Below are positions 39,474 to 50,363 of a stretch of DNA of 64,000 nucleotides, piece by piece. The stretch covers positions 496,001 to 560,000 of the forward strand of contig JAUPFL010000002.1 of assembly GCA_030562215.1 (NCBI GenBank). Direction: 5' to 3'. Position 1 is the stretch's first letter. Each line of letters opens with the position of its first letter. Under the pieces are notes generated by a model. It did not search any database. It saw only the letters and a program-made list of their open reading frames with translations, and was not told the DNA's origin. The DNA is from Peribacillus frigoritolerans. GTDB taxonomy: Bacteria > Bacillota > Bacilli > Bacillales > DSM-1321. The translations under genes and the position numbers were made by a program.

Positions 39474-39917
39474 TCAGTTCGTACGCACGACCATTACATC
39501 ACAGTTAGAATGGCGAACGATGCCTTCCGACACGCTCCCGATAAGGAAACGTTCTACTGCGTTAAGGCCCGTTGCACCGCATACAATTAAATCGATCGAA
39601 TGCTTTTTCGCTAAATCCCTTGGAATTTGAACTTTGGGAGAACCATAGGCAACTTCTGTTTGGAGCTTTACAATCCCGGATGCAATGGCTTCCGTTTTAT
39701 ACTTGTCCAATAGCTCATTGGCAAAGGTTTCAGAGTGATCACGGATAGTCATATCATAAGCTTCGACAGTAGGGAAATTCCTTGTATCCACGATATGCGT
39801 GAGCACAAGGGTAGCGTCACTGAGTTTTGCTAAATAGATTGCCTTTTTTAGAGCCCACTCTGCTTCTTCCGAACCATCCACTGCTACAAGAATATTTTTA
39901 TAATCTATACTATTCAA
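39474..39917 (-). CDS. Universal stress protein (UspA family)
   Basis: Intact 147-residue UspA-fold protein. The first strand and loop read YKNILVAVDGSEEAEWALK, and the ATP-binding signature GATGLNAVERFLIGSVSEGIV shows the Gx2Gx9G(S/T) pattern. It is therefore an ATP-binding type. The start is TTG at 39917, seven bases after GGAGGAG. Physiological target unknown. Confidence 0.9.
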   Translation of the reverse strand: MNSIDYKNILVAVDGSEEAEWALKKAIYLAKLSDATLVLTHIVDTRNFPTVEAYDMTIRDHSETFANELLDKYKTEAIASGIVKLQTEVAYGSPKVQIPRDLAKKHSIDLIVCGATGLNAVERFLIGSVSEGIVRHSNCDVMVVRTN

Positions 39918-40102
39918 GTGAATCTCCTCCTTCTATTTCATTCCTATTATACAATGATTTACCTAATCTAACTGATTTCAATTGTAACAAAATAGCGAAT
40001 GTTTTTGCCAATGATCTGGAAATCGACAAATGAAACAATATGATTCCAACCTCATTATGATGTAATGAATCATGGCAGGAAGTAACACTTGAGTTTTTTT
40101 CT

Positions 40103-40651
40103 ATGAGTGTTTCAAGAATCGTAAACTATGCATTATCTTTATACGTGCTTTTGTATGCATTGATCTATTTCATTTATATTTTTTACATCAATTTTGTACA
40201 TGCTTCAATCAGTTTAATGAGTATAGCAGCACTGCTGCTTCCATTTATTCTATTACTATTTTTACAATGGATTTCATGGAAATATACCGATAAGGAAAAT
40301 AAAAGAAAAATCAAAAATAGATTTATGGTCATATCAAGGCTTTTCTCTTCTATATTTATTGTGCTTTTAGGTTAGGGGTAAATGAATCTGAATCAAGGTT
40401 CACCACTGAAAGATGGTTAAACGATGATAAAGGAAGAGTGTACCTGGTAGATGACTTAATCAATGAACATGAATTGATAGGCAAGACAAAAGAAGAAGTG
40501 ATCACGCATTTAGGGTCACCAACAGAAACGGAATATTTACGGTTTATTATCTCGGTGCCGAGAGGGAATCATAAGAATAGATAGTGAATGGCTGTTCATT
40601 TGGGTTGACGGCAGTGATCTAGCGATGAAGTATGAACTTCGAACCGATTAG
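40103..40651 (+). CDS. Hypothetical membrane protein with BamE/SmpA-like tail (three frameshifts)
   Basis: Not recognised with certainty. The N-terminal half is two hydrophobic helices (LYVLLYALIYFIYIFYINF and MSIAALLLPFILLLFLQW). A basic loop follows, and then a soluble part with LIGKTKEEVITHLGSPTETEY, typical of small proteins with a BamE/SmpA-like fold. The end is WLFIWVDGSDLAMKYELRTD. Frame breaks: near 40371-40375 (FIVLLGLGVNESES), near 40537-40540 (EYFTVYYLGAERG) and near 40565-40568 (ERGIIRIDSEW), each one missing base. A weak ribosome site precedes the ATG at 40103; TTG at 40089 after AGGAAG becomes in frame if one more T is missing. It could instead be a true pseudogene. Confidence 0.55.
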
Positions 40652-40666
40652 TTAATATGTTGAATA

Positions 40667-40700
40667 AATACCCCCACCTTAAATGAAGGCTGGGGTATTC
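40667..40700. terminator. Bidirectional terminator
   Basis: AATACCCCCACCTT / AAGGCTGGGGTATT, between convergent genes. Confidence 0.7.
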
Positions 40701-40729
40701 GGATTTTGTTATATTAAATGAATGCATTA

Positions 40730-41826
40730 TCACTTTATGATTTGCAGGCTCTTCGGGAATTTGGTCAAAACCTCACAGCCGGTATCGGTGATCAGTAGAT
40801 CATCTTCAATCCTGACGCCTGCAACATTTGGAACATATATGCCAGGTTCGATGGTATAAACCATTCCGGATTGAAGTTCGAGGGAATTCGTTTCAGTCAA
40901 GGATGGGTACTCATGGACGCTGATTCCAAGTCCGTGGCCGAGCCTGTGCGGGAAGAATTCACCGTATCCTTTATTCCTGATGATGTTTCTGGCAGTCAAG
41001 TCTATCTCGGAACAGGATACACCAGGTTTACTGGCTGCAACGGCAGCTTCTTGTGCTTTAAGTACAGTTTCATATATTTCTGCCTGTTTATCATTGATGT
41101 CTCCGTAAGCAACCGTTCTAGTGATATCAGAGCAATACCCTTCATGAACGACGCCAAGGTCAAAGAGGACAAGGTCGCCGCGCTGAACTTTCGTATTCCC
41201 TGGTGTGCCATGCGGGGAAGCGCCATTTTTACCAGTCAGGACCATGGTGGAAAAAGACATTTGGCTGACTCCGGCCTTTTTCAATTCGTATTCTATCGCT
41301 GCAAGGATTTCCATTTCCGTTTTACCTTCATGAATTTCGCTGACACCCACTTCAATCGCAAAGTCGGCTAGGCGGCATGCTTCACGGATTTTGACCATTT
41401 CATCTTCCGACTTGATCATTCGCATCCTTTGAAGTTTTTCTTCTGCTGAAACGAGCTTCGGTGCTCCGAAGTGTTGTTGGACCTTTTCATAACGTTCCAC
41501 ATTCATATGCTCTTTTTCAATGGCCATTGTATGAATGGTTAAACCGCGATCTTCGACTGCTTTCTTAACTTTTCCCAAGGATCTTGAATGTCGGTGTAAC
41601 CGATGATATCTCCATCCCATCCAGCCTGTTTAGCATCCGGAACTTCCATCTGCGGGCAGACAAGGAATGGTTCGGCATTTGCAAAAATGGCAAGTGCCAG
41701 CAGTCTTTCATGAGGATCACTAAAAAACCCGCTCAAATAGAAGATGCTCTCTGTAGATGTAAGTAAAGCGGCTTCAGCCTCATTCGCCTGTAGCCAATTT
41801 TGTAGTTCTGTCAAACGTTCATTCAT
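40730..41826 (-). CDS. M24-family Xaa-Pro peptidase (one frameshift)
   Basis: About 365 residues, metallopeptidase of the pita-bread fold (aminopeptidase P/prolidase group), soluble. N-terminal creatinase-like domain starts MNERLTELQNWLQANEAEA. The catalytic domain has the metal ligands in DLGVVHEGYCSDITRT (two Asp), HRLGHGLGISVHE (His), TIEPGIYVP (Glu) and VRIEDDLLIT (Glu). The frame breaks near 41561-41564, where one A is missing (WEKLRKAVEDRGL). RBS GGAGG before the ATG at 41826. Closest remembered relatives are YqhT/YkvY-type dipeptidases; exact specificity unknown. Confidence 0.88.
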
Positions 41827-41946
41827 GACGATACCTCCATTAATAAGATATAATTACCTTAGCAATATTTAAAAGTATAGTAAATGGGAAAGGCCTAAGA
41901 AAGCTACTTAAATAAAATTAGTGGGTATGGGAAGGGAGCATCAAAA

Positions 41947-42626
41947 ATGAAAGTATCTTTTCATGGACATGCAGTTGTAAAAGTTGAAACGAATGGTAAA
42001 ACGATTTTAATCGATCCATTCATTACTGGAAACGAATTGACCGATTTGAAGGTCGAAGATGTGAAACCGGATGTGATCATCTTAACACATGGCCATAATG
42101 ACCACGTCGGTGATACGGTTGAATTGGCCAAAAGGCATGATGCGCTTGTCATCGGCATTGCAGAGATTGCCGACTACCTGGGTGCCCAAGGAGTCAGGAC
42201 CCATGGGATGAGCATCGGCGGAGCTTTCGAGTTCGACTTTGGAAAAGTGAAACTGACGCCAGCATTCCATGGAACGGGATTCAATAACGGAGAGGGCAAA
42301 TCATTTATTTAGGAATGCCTGCTGGCGTATTGCTTACGATAGAAGGGAAAACGATCTATCATGCAGGGGATACAGCGGTATTTTCCGATATGAAACTGAT
42401 AGGGGAACGACATCCGATTGACTTGGCATTCTTGCCAATCGGCGACAATTACACCATGGGCCCTGAAGATGCAGCACTTGCAGCGAAATTCCTTCAAGCC
42501 AAACAAGTCGTGCCGATTCATTACAATACTTTCCCTGTCATTAAACAGGATCCTGAAAAATTCATCGACTTGCTTGAAGATGGAAATGGACTGATCATGG
42601 AAGCCGGGGATGAAATAGACTTTTAA
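41947..42626 (+). CDS. ytkL: YtkL, UPF0173 metal-dependent hydrolase (one frameshift)
   Basis: About 226-residue metallo-beta-lactamase-fold hydrolase. Seen: [19 protein letters not shown], the metal motif [15 protein letters not shown] (HxHxDH), [13 protein letters not shown] and the C-terminal [14 protein letters not shown]. The frame breaks near 42298-42301: one missing A restores [13 protein letters not shown]. Natural substrate unknown. Conserved position upstream of ytoI. RBS GGGAGC precedes the ATG; a terminator follows. Confidence 0.9.
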
Positions 42627-42629
42627 AAG

Positions 42630-42660
42630 GAACGGAAGCCTGCATGGCTTCCGTTTTTAT
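42630..42660 (+). terminator. Terminator after ytkL
   Basis: AACGGAAGCC (42631-42640) / GGCTTCCGTT (42646-42655), then TTTT. Confidence 0.82.
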
Positions 42661-42687
42661 GTGGATTGAGGAGGGGAGCCGACCGAA

Positions 42688-42789
42688 ATGAAAGATTTCC
42701 CTGCAGTATTGCCTTTAACAAATGATTCCGGCAATAGGAAAGTAAAGTCACGTTCAGCAGCCAAGTCTTTTTTCCTTTTACAGGCATAA
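42688..42789 (+). CDS. Possible 33-residue small ORF
   Basis: Frame MKDFPAVLPLTNDSGNRKVK, ending at 42789. A GGAGGGG lies about 12 bases upstream, rather far. No recognised family; offered only as a candidate because the interval between ytkL and the next gene is otherwise empty. Confidence 0.2.
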   Translation: MKDFPAVLPLTNDSGNRKVKSRSAAKSFFLLQA

Positions 42790-42818
42790 AATGAATAGAT
42801 GAAAAAAGGGGGGATTGG

Positions 42819-43004
42819 ATGAAACAGAGGTTATTACTGTGTTTGCTTTTATGCGGTGTGATGCTGTATTATGCCGTGCCGCGTTTGTCGTTGGAAAGTG
42901 GCGGTCTGGAGAGTCTGTTTGCCGGATCCTGGCTGTTGTTTGCATTGTTGGCGGTAGCTGGAAACTTGACGGGCATATTATATTCTCTAAGAAACAAAAG
43001 GTAA
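42819..43004 (+). CDS. Small hydrophobic membrane protein
   Basis: 61 residues with two predicted helices (LLLCLLLCGVMLYYAV and GSWLLFALLAVAGNLTGILY) and a basic end (LRNKR), so probably a two-pass inner-membrane protein. A GGGGGG ribosome site lies five to six bases before the ATG. Not assigned to a family. It lies in front of ytoI, whose own promoter follows. Confidence 0.6.
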   Translation: MKQRLLLCLLLCGVMLYYAVPRLSLESGGLESLFAGSWLLFALLAVAGNLTGILYSLRNKR

Positions 43005-43049
43005 AACGCCAGCTGGAATACAAAAGGTTGCGCCAATACTAGTAGTTGT

Positions 43050-43079
43050 TTGATAAACTGGGCTCTTTGACCTTATAAT
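43050..43079 (+). promoter_or_regulatory. Sigma-A promoter for ytoI
   Basis: TTGATA (43050-43055), 18 bases, TATAAT (43074-43079). Confidence 0.6.
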
Positions 43080-43113
43080 GGAGAATAGGAATACCGTGAA
43101 AAGGGTGAAGCGC

Positions 43114-44434
43114 TTGGCTACAAAGCATGAACAAATATTAAAACATATCGATGGGCTCCCTGTCGGCGAGAAGATTTCCGTCCGTCAAATTGCGAAGGCA
43201 CTGAATGTTAGTGAAGGTACGGCATACCGGGCAATTAAAGAGGCGGAGAATCAGGGATACGTGAGCTCGATTGAGCGGGTAGGCACGATCCGTATTGAGA
43301 GAAAAGAAAAAAGAGAATATTGAAAAGCTCACTTTCGCAGAGGTAGTCAATATTGTTGACGGACAAGTTCTTGGCGGGAAAACGGGACTTCATAAGACAT
43401 TAAATAAATTCGTCATCGGGGCGATGAAGCTGGATGCCATGATGAGATATACAGGGGCAGGAAACCTGCTGATCGTCGGGAACCGTACACAGGCCCATGA
43501 GCACGCGTTAAAAGCGGGTGCAGCGGTACTGATCACCGGGGGATTCGATACCGAAGAGCCCGTTAAAAGGTTAGCCGATGAATTGGAGATGCCAGTGATC
43601 TCAACGAGTTACGATACGTTTACCGTCGCAACGATGATCAATCGGGCTATTTATGACCAATTGATCAAAAAGGAAATCTTGCTGGTGGAGGATATTTTGA
43701 CACCCGTACAGGAAACGACCTTTTTGACAGTGGGTGACCGGGTTCAGACCTGGCATGAACTGAATCAGGAATCAGGGCATAGCCGTTTCCCTGTTGTCGA
43801 TGACAATATGAAGGTTCAAGGAATGGTCACATCAAAAGATATCATCGGACAGGAAGAGATGACCCTCATTGATAAGGTGATGACGAAAAACCCGATGACC
43901 GTAGGCGACAAAATGAGTGTGGCATCTTCTGCACATATGATGGTTTGGGAAGGGATTGAGTTAATCCCGGTCGTGAATGACAGTCATATCCTAAAGGGAA
44001 TCGTGAGCAGGCAGGATGTGCTGAAGGCATTGCAAATGAGTCAAAGGCAGCCCCAGGTCGGCGAAACGATCGACGATACGATCACCAGCCAGCTTGTGAT
44101 GACTTCGAATCGTGGCAAGGGCGAGGAAGTGTATAACTATGGCGTCACCCCACAGATGACCAATTACCTTGGTACCATTTCAAGCGGTGTGTTCACGACA
44201 TTGGTCACCGACTCGGCAAATCGTGCACTTCGAAGCTATAAGCGCGGTGACTTGGTCGTGGAAAACATGACGATCTACTTCATCAAGCCAGTCCAAATCG
44301 ACAGTACGCTTGAAATCCATCCGCGTGTCCTTGATGTAGGACGTAAATTCGGAAAAGTCGATGTCGAAGTGTTTAACCAAGGCAAACTTGTCGGCAAGGC
44401 GATGTTGACTTGCCAATTACTGGACCGATCATGA
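43114..44434 (+). CDS. ytoI: YtoI, HTH-DRTGG-CBS-thioesterase-fold regulator (one frameshift)
   Basis: About 440 residues, same architecture as B. subtilis YtoI. Order: N-terminal winged helix (ISVRQIAKALNVSEGTAYRA), DRTGG domain, a CBS pair (VVDDNMKVQGMVTSKDI and PVVNDSHILKGIVSRQDV), and a hot-dog/MaoC-like C-terminal domain (TTLVTDSANRALRSYKRGD). Likely a ligand-sensing transcription factor; ligand unknown. The start is TTG at 43114 after AAAGGGTG, giving ATKHEQILKHIDGL as in B. subtilis. Near 43306-43311 the A run has one base too many; removing it joins RIERKEK to ENIEKLTF. Confidence 0.9.
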
Positions 44435-44439
44435 AAAAT

Positions 44440-44474
44440 AAAAAGGATAATCGAAATTCGATTATCCTTTTTGA
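44440..44474. terminator. Bidirectional terminator between ytoI and ytpI
   Basis: AAAAAGGATAATCG / CGATTATCCTTTTT. Confidence 0.9.
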
Positions 44475-44764
44475 TTTGCAGCTTCTTCGATTGCATGCGG
44501 CAAATAAAATTTATACATTTTATAGCCGCCCCAAATACTGAATATGCCAACGAAAATGAAAACGGCGGCAATGATATAAGTGATGGTCGTGTGGAATAGA
44601 AAAAGCTGATTGATTCCGAATAGTGCGACAAACGCACCAAGGGCAATGGAAGACTTCCCTGAAATCCACTTTTTCTCCATCGGCATTTTGGTTCGGACCG
44701 ATTTGAGTTTATAAAACAGATAGACCCCTAGTGAAAGAACGATCAAGGTGACAAGAATAGGCAT
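44462..44764 (-). CDS. ytpI: YtpI family membrane protein
   Basis: About 100-residue membrane protein with three helices: ILVTLIVLSLGVYLFYKL, SIALGAFVALFGINQLFLF and TYIIAAVFIFVGIFSIWGGY. Function unknown; conserved between ytoI and nrnA in Bacillus. I start it at the ATG at 44764 (MPILVTL); an upstream TTG at 44782 is also possible. Confidence 0.82.
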   Translation of the reverse strand: MPILVTLIVLSLGVYLFYKLKSVRTKMPMEKKWISGKSSIALGAFVALFGINQLFLFHTTITYIIAAVFIFVGIFSIWGGYKMYKFYLPHAIEEAANQKG

Positions 44765-44931
44765 CGTTTGAAATTCCCCCAATTTAACATATGTACCTTT
44801 TTATTGTAGCGGGAAATGAAAGAGAATGCCACAGTAAACAAGATGAGTCTTCCTATTTCCGCAATTTTTTGATTAAATGAAATATATCATCTTTATAAGG
44901 CTCGATAATACATATGTTAAGGGAGATCTAT

Positions 44932-45873
44932 ATGAAAGCTGAAATATTAGCAGATATAAAGCGTTATGATACTATCATTCTCCATCGTCATGTCCGTCCA
45001 GATCCGGACGCTTATGGTTCACAGGGGGATTGGCGGAAATCCTGAAAGCATCTTTCCCCGAAAAGCGAATTTATACGGTCGGGAAAGAGGAACCGTCATT
45101 GAATTACTTAAGAAGGCTCGATGTGATTTCGGATGAAACATATCAAGGTGCTTTGGTCATCGTTTGTGATACCGCAAATACGGACCGGATTTGTGATGCA
45201 CGGTACACGACGGGGGATAAGCTGATTAAGATCGATCATCACCCTAATGAAGATCCATATGGGGATATGCGTTGGGTCGATACATCGGCAAGTTCCACAA
45301 GTGAAATGATTTACGAGTTTTACCAGTTCGGTAAAGAACAGGGCTTGAAGATGAGTGATGAAGCGGCACGCCTCCTATATGCAGGCATTGTTGGCGATAC
45401 AGGTCGTTTCCTATTCCAAAGCACGACTGAAAAGACATTTGCCTATGCCAGTGAACTGATTCACTATTCGTTCTCCCGCCCGCAGTTATATCAGGAGATG
45501 TATGACGTCGAGGAAAGCATAGTCCGGTTGAATGGATATGTGCTGCAGCATTTTGAAATCCTTCCATATGGAACGGGAAAATGATCATCACGAAAGATAT
45601 ACTTGAAAAATTCCATGCTTCTGCATCCGAGGCATCTCAGCTCGTTTCCTCGCTCGGTTCGATTAAAAATGTTAAGTCATGGGTCTTTTCATTGAAGAAG
45701 AACAAGAAATCAGAGTCCGTTTCCGTTCTAAAGGACCAATCATCAATACGATTGCCCGTAAATATAACGGAGGAGGCCACCCGTTTGCAGCAGGGGCTTC
45801 GATCTATTCTTGGGATGAAGTGGATAATATCCTTGCCGACATGGAAGAGTTGAATAAAGCGGAAGCTGAATGA
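44932..45873 (+). CDS. nrnA: NrnA, nanoRNase / pAp phosphatase (three frameshifts)
   Basis: DHH-DHHA1 phosphoesterase, about 315 residues, degrading 2-5 nt RNAs and 3'-phosphoadenosine 5'-phosphate. Seen: [16 protein letters not shown] (DHH motif I type), [26 protein letters not shown] (DHH), [13 protein letters not shown] and the C-terminal [11 protein letters not shown] of DHHA1. Breaks: near 45024-45028 (missing [12 protein letters not shown]), near 45578-45581 (missing [12 protein letters not shown]) and near 45684-45687 (missing [16 protein letters not shown]). ATG at 44932 after AAGGGAG. Convergent with ytrI; shared hairpin terminator. Confidence 0.92.
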
Positions 45874-45878
45874 AAAAA

Positions 45879-45914
45879 CTTAAAGACCAAATCGCAAATG
45901 ATTTGGTCTTTAAA
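45879..45914. terminator. Bidirectional terminator between nrnA and ytrI
   Basis: AAAGACCAAATC / GATTTGGTCTTT (45882-45893 / 45900-45911). Confidence 0.85.
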
Positions 45915-45946
45915 TTTGGTGGGTATTCACCCATTAAGTTCAACAT

Positions 45947-46448
45947 TCACGAAGTAGTCCTTTTTAGTTTGATTTCTATATTCATTTTCGTATAAAACAT
46001 GATTTCAACGACTTCAAGTCGATAGCGCTTTTTATTGATGGTCACGATCTTATTTTCTATGGATTTTTTCAAAAGCACCTTTCCGTCATAGACACTGGCG
46101 ACATCTTTGGCGAGAAGAGAGGATAGGTCGTCCTCAATCACATCCTCCGCTTCTGCAATGCTCAGCTGGTCCAGACTGTATTTTTCATTCGTGATCGTTA
46201 CTTCCACTTCCTGAATCGTCAGGATTTCCTCGTTTTTCTCGTTCAATTTTTTATAATCCTGCTCCCAAATTGCGATTTTTCCGTTTAAATCCTTGATCTC
46301 TTCTCTTTGTTCGTGAAGGGTCCGGATCTGCTTCTCCTGCTGGACACCATGCATATAAAGAAAATCACCCAGCTGATCAATCCGCCAAGTGCGGCACCTG
46401 CAAAAAGCGCTGCCAGGTTGGAGACCGGTGATAGGGAGGGATCCTCAT
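45947..46448 (-). CDS. ytrI: YtrI, sporulation membrane protein (two frameshifts)
   Basis: About 167 residues. After repair it begins MRIPPYHRSPTWQRFFAGAA, then one transmembrane helix (GGLISWVIFLYMHGV) and a coiled-coil segment (KQIRTLHEQREEIKDLNGKI). The C-terminal part is beta-rich, including VTITNEKYSLDQLSIAEAED. In B. subtilis ytrI mutants are mildly defective in sporulation. Breaks: near 46408-46412 (missing T, QRFFAGAALGG) and near 46357-46363 (missing T, SWVIFLYMHG). The start overlaps the ytrH stop by ATGA. Confidence 0.85.
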
Positions 46449-46779
46449 GGTGAAATATGCTCCTGCGTGAACCAGTTTATGATCAGTGCCCCTGTCTGTG
46501 CCCCTCAAGTGCAGATAGTATCAATAGGACCTGCTTGACTATATCCTTCGTTTCCCCGTGGAAAATACCGCGTTCGAAATTATAGACCATATCAAAAGTA
46601 CCCCCGATCGCAGCGACAATCGCCCAAATACGGAGGCTGTCCGACAGCCGGAATACAGTTGTCATCGGGGCTTGTCCAGTAAAAAAAGCGGCGAGGCCCC
46701 CGATTATCGAGCCGCCAAGCAATACGCCAAGCGATATGAAAAAGCTGTTGAGGAAGGCTGGAACAAAGGCTTCATTCAT
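46445..46779 (-). CDS. ytrH: YtrH, sporulation membrane protein (one frameshift)
   Basis: About 111 residues, three helices: AFLNSFFISLGVLLGGSIIG, IWAIVAAIGGTFDMVYNFE and, after repair, GGAQTGALIINWFTQ or similar near the end. Sporulation protein of the mother cell in B. subtilis (sigma-E regulon). The frame breaks near 46505-46512; one missing base turns the early stop into the ending INWFTQEHISP at 46445. RBS AAAGGATG before the ATG at 46779. Divergent from dnaE. Confidence 0.85.
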
Positions 46780-46961
46780 ATATCATCATCCTTTTTTGCT
46801 TGATATTCTTCTATTCCATTTATATGGGATGTTCAGAGGTAATATGATAGTCGCAGGAAATCAGGACGTTAAATTGCCCATTGATAATGAGAACATATTT
46901 TCTTTTTTGAAATAAACACTATAATGAAAAGAAACATGCCTTACAAAGGTGGGAGAAAAAC

Positions 46962-49900
46962 GTGTATACTCATCTCCATATTCAGAGCGGATACAGCCTG
47001 CTGACAAGTACGGTGAAGATCACTGAACTTGTGGCCAAAGCGAAAGCGGACGGCTGTACAAGTCTTGCCTTAACCGATCGAAATGTTATGTACGGTTCGG
47101 TCTATTTTTATAAAGAATGCAAGAGACAGGGTATAAAGCCGATCATCGGCATACTTGCGGATGTTCTTGATGAACGGGAAACGCCACATGGACTTCTTTT
47201 ATTGGCAAAGAGTCTGCAAGGATATCAAAACCTGCTTAAAATAAGCAGTGCCATAAAAACGAAATCCCCGTCAGGCATTCCAATGAATTGGCTTAAAGCC
47301 TATTCCCGGGGCTTGATTGCAATCACACCGGGTGCAGAGGGCAAATAGAAACGCTATTGAGAGAAGAAAATCCTGAAGAAGCCGAACAGGCAGCCGGGCG
47401 ATTTCTGCAAATTTTTGGTCATGATAACTTTTATGTGTCCATACAGAGAATTTCGATTGCGGATGAGGAAAAAGGTAACGAAGCCATAAGTCAGTTGGCG
47501 AGAGATTTAGAGATAAAGATTGTCGCGACGAATCCAGTCTATTATTTGAACGAGAGCGATGCACTCGCTCATGAAGTTTTATTGGCAATTGGAAATGGTG
47601 ACAAGCTTGCGGATGAGACGCATACGGTTCTTGAATCCGATCAATTTTATTTGAAAAGCCGGACTCAGATGGCAGAACTATTCCATGACAGACCGGATGC
47701 ACTCGAAAATACACTGCATATTGCCGCGCAATGCAATCTGGAAATTCCATTTCATCGTTCACTGCTGCCTAAGTACCCTACTGAAGATGGAGCCACAGCC
47801 GAGGAAATGCTCGAGGCCATCTGTTTCCAAGGGCTGAAGAAAAGAGTGCCGGAGCCATCCATTCAATATGAAGAGCGCCTGCGATATGAATTGGATATCA
47901 TCACCAAGATGAAATTCAGCGATTACTTTTTAATCGTTTGGGACTTCATGAAATTCGCTAAGGACCATCAAATCCTGACTGGTCCTGGAAGGGGATCGGC
48001 CGCTGGATCGATGGTCGCTTATGTGCTGTCGATCACGGATGTCGATCCAATCGAACATTCCTTGCTGTTCGAGCGTTTCCTGAATCCGGAACGTGTCTCG
48101 ATGCCGGATATCGACATTGACTTTCCGGATAACCGCCGTGAAGAAGTGATTGCCTATGTCGCGAAGAAGTACGGGGAACTTCATGTAGCACAGATCATTA
48201 CTTTCGGAACATTGGCTGCCAAGGCTGCGTTAAGGGACACAGGACGTGTTTTCGGCCTGAATTCAAAGGAACAGGAAGCGGTATCGAAAATGATTCCAGG
48301 CCGTCTGGGCATCACGCTTCCCGAGGCTTTCAAGGAATCGAAAAGGCTCAGGGAATTCGTTAATGAGAGTGACCTGAATCAAAAACTTTTTCAAACCGCG
48401 TTATTGCTTGAAGGGCTGCCTCGCCATGCTTCGACACATGCCGCCGGCGTCGTCATCAGTGACCAGGCACTGACCGAGCATATCCCGATTCAGGGAGGGC
48501 ATGACGGCATCCATCTGACTCAATATCCAATGGACCTTCTCGAAGAACTGGGACTTCTTAAAATGGATTTTCTTGGACTCCGCAATTTAACGCTCATTGA
48601 TAATATTTTAAATAACATCAAAAAGGGAACGGGGAAAAGCTCGACTTGTCCCATATTCCGATGGATGACCCCGAGACGCTGGCCCTTTTAGGGAGAGGCG
48701 AAACAACCGGAGTGTTCCAATTTGAATCGGATGGCATCCGAAAGGTATTGATCAAGCTGAAACCGAACCGATTCGAGGATATCGTCGCGGTCAATGCCCT
48801 GTATCGTCCAGGTCCGATGGAAAATATACCGCTGTTCATCGAGCGAAAACATGGACTTGCCCCGATTGATTACCTGCACGAGGATTTGAAGGATATCCTC
48901 GAGCCTACATACGGGGTCATCGTTTATCAAGAACAAATCATGCAAATCGCCTCCCGCTTAGCCGGGTTTTCATTAGGGGAGGCTGACCTGCTCCGTCGTG
49001 CCGTTTCGAAGAAGAAGAAGGATGTTCTGGATCAAGAGCGGCAGCATTTCGTGAGCGGTGCATTGAAACAAGGATACTCGAAAAAACGGCAGATGAGATT
49101 TATTCCTTGATTGTCCGCTTCGCTAACTATGGATTCAACCGAAGCCATGCGGTGGCATATAGTTTCATCGCTTATCAGCTGGGTTACTTGAAAACCCACC
49201 ATCCGGAATATTTCATGGCAGCACTTCTGACCTCGGTCGTCGGGAATGATGATAAGATTTCGCAATATATCCGTGAAGCAAAAAAGAAAGGGATAATGGT
49301 TCTGTCGCCCTCAATTAACCGGAGCGGTTACCCGTTCTTACCGGAAAAGGAAGGGATCCGTTATAGCCTTGGAGCCATTAAAGGGATAGGCGGGACTGTA
49401 TTAAAAGAAATCTTTGCTGCGAGGAGGCAGAAGAAGTTCGCTGATTTATTCGATTTCTGTTTGCGCGTTTCGGGAAAAATCGTAAATAGGAAAGTGTTGG
49501 AGGCGCTTGTCCATTCAGGTGCATTTGATGAATTCGGTGAAGACCGGGCAACGTTGTTGGCGAGCTTGGACGTAGCGATCGATCATACGGAATTGGTTAA
49601 TCCGGATGATGACCTATTCGATATGTTTTCGGATGGCGAGTTTTCACTCAAACCGAAATACAATCGGGTCGAGCCCATCCCAATCGAGCACAAACTCTCA
49701 TTGGAAAAAAGCGCATTGGGGCTTTATCTATCGAATCATCCGGTGACAAGCTACAGAGAACTTTTTCAGCACTTCGGCTGTTTGACCATAGATGAAGCTA
49801 CCAATAAAAAGGAATCAAAAGTCTTACTTGGCGCATACATTACGTCGGTTAAAACCATAAGGACAAAAAAGGGCGATGTGATGGCTTTCTTGAGCGTCAG

Positions 49901-50317
49901 TGATGAAGAGGGGGATATTGAAGCGGTCGTTTTTCCAAATGTTTATAAAAACCACTCTGCTGACTTGAATCATGGACAACTCGTTATGCTGCAAGGGACA
50001 TTGGAAGAACGGGATGGGAAAACACAGCTCCTGATCAGGAACGTATACCCTCTTGAAAAAGTGAAGCAGATGAAAGAGGAAAAAACGGGACGATATTCCT
50101 GAAAAATTGAGGCTGACAAGCAAACGAAGGATACACTGCAAAAAATAAAAAAATTTTAATGCAGCATAGCGGTGAAACCAAGGTCATGCTTTTTTACGAG
50201 AGGGAAAACCGCTATGTACAGCTATCTTATTGGGATTGGGTCAATCCTACAGATAGATTGATGCAGGCATTATTTGACTTGGTCGGAAAAGGGAATGTGG
50301 TTTACAAGAAAGAATAA
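46962..50317 (+). CDS. dnaE: DNA polymerase III alpha subunit DnaE (five frameshifts)
   Basis: Replicative C-family polymerase; in Bacillus DnaE extends primers on the lagging strand before handing over to PolC. Start is GTG at 46962 after AAAGGTGGGAG. PHP domain at the N-terminus (THLHIQSGYSLLTSTV), GPGRGSAAGSMVAYVL, catalytic Asp motif MPDIDIDFPDNRR, AVNALYRPGPMENIP, FNRSHAVAYSFIAYQ and an OB-fold near the end (KVLLGAYITSVKTIRTKKGD). Breaks, each one missing base: near 47341-47344 (AEGQIETLLREE), 48635-48638 (GKKLDLSHIPMDD), 49080-49086 (KKTADEIYSLIV), 50096-50098 (RYFLKIEADKQ) and 50148-50155 (IKKILMQHSGE). Repaired length is about 1,120 residues, normal for DnaE. It is essential in B. subtilis. 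Confidence 0.95.
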
Positions 50318-50321
50318 CTGT

Positions 50322-50349
50322 TTTACAACTTTAATAGTTATGTTATATT
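50322..50349 (+). promoter_or_regulatory. Promoter for the malic enzyme gene
   Basis: TTTACA (50322-50327), 16 bases, TATATT (50344-50349). The GTGGTCTGACCAC palindrome lies just downstream. Confidence 0.55.
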
Positions 50350-50363
50350 GAAAACAGGCCGCT

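Noticed and set aside
46962..50317. Programmed frameshifting in dnaE and other genes
   Set aside because: Slippery-run contexts exist, but the breaks are spread over unrelated genes, differ between homologues and occur up to five times in one gene; read errors explain them better.
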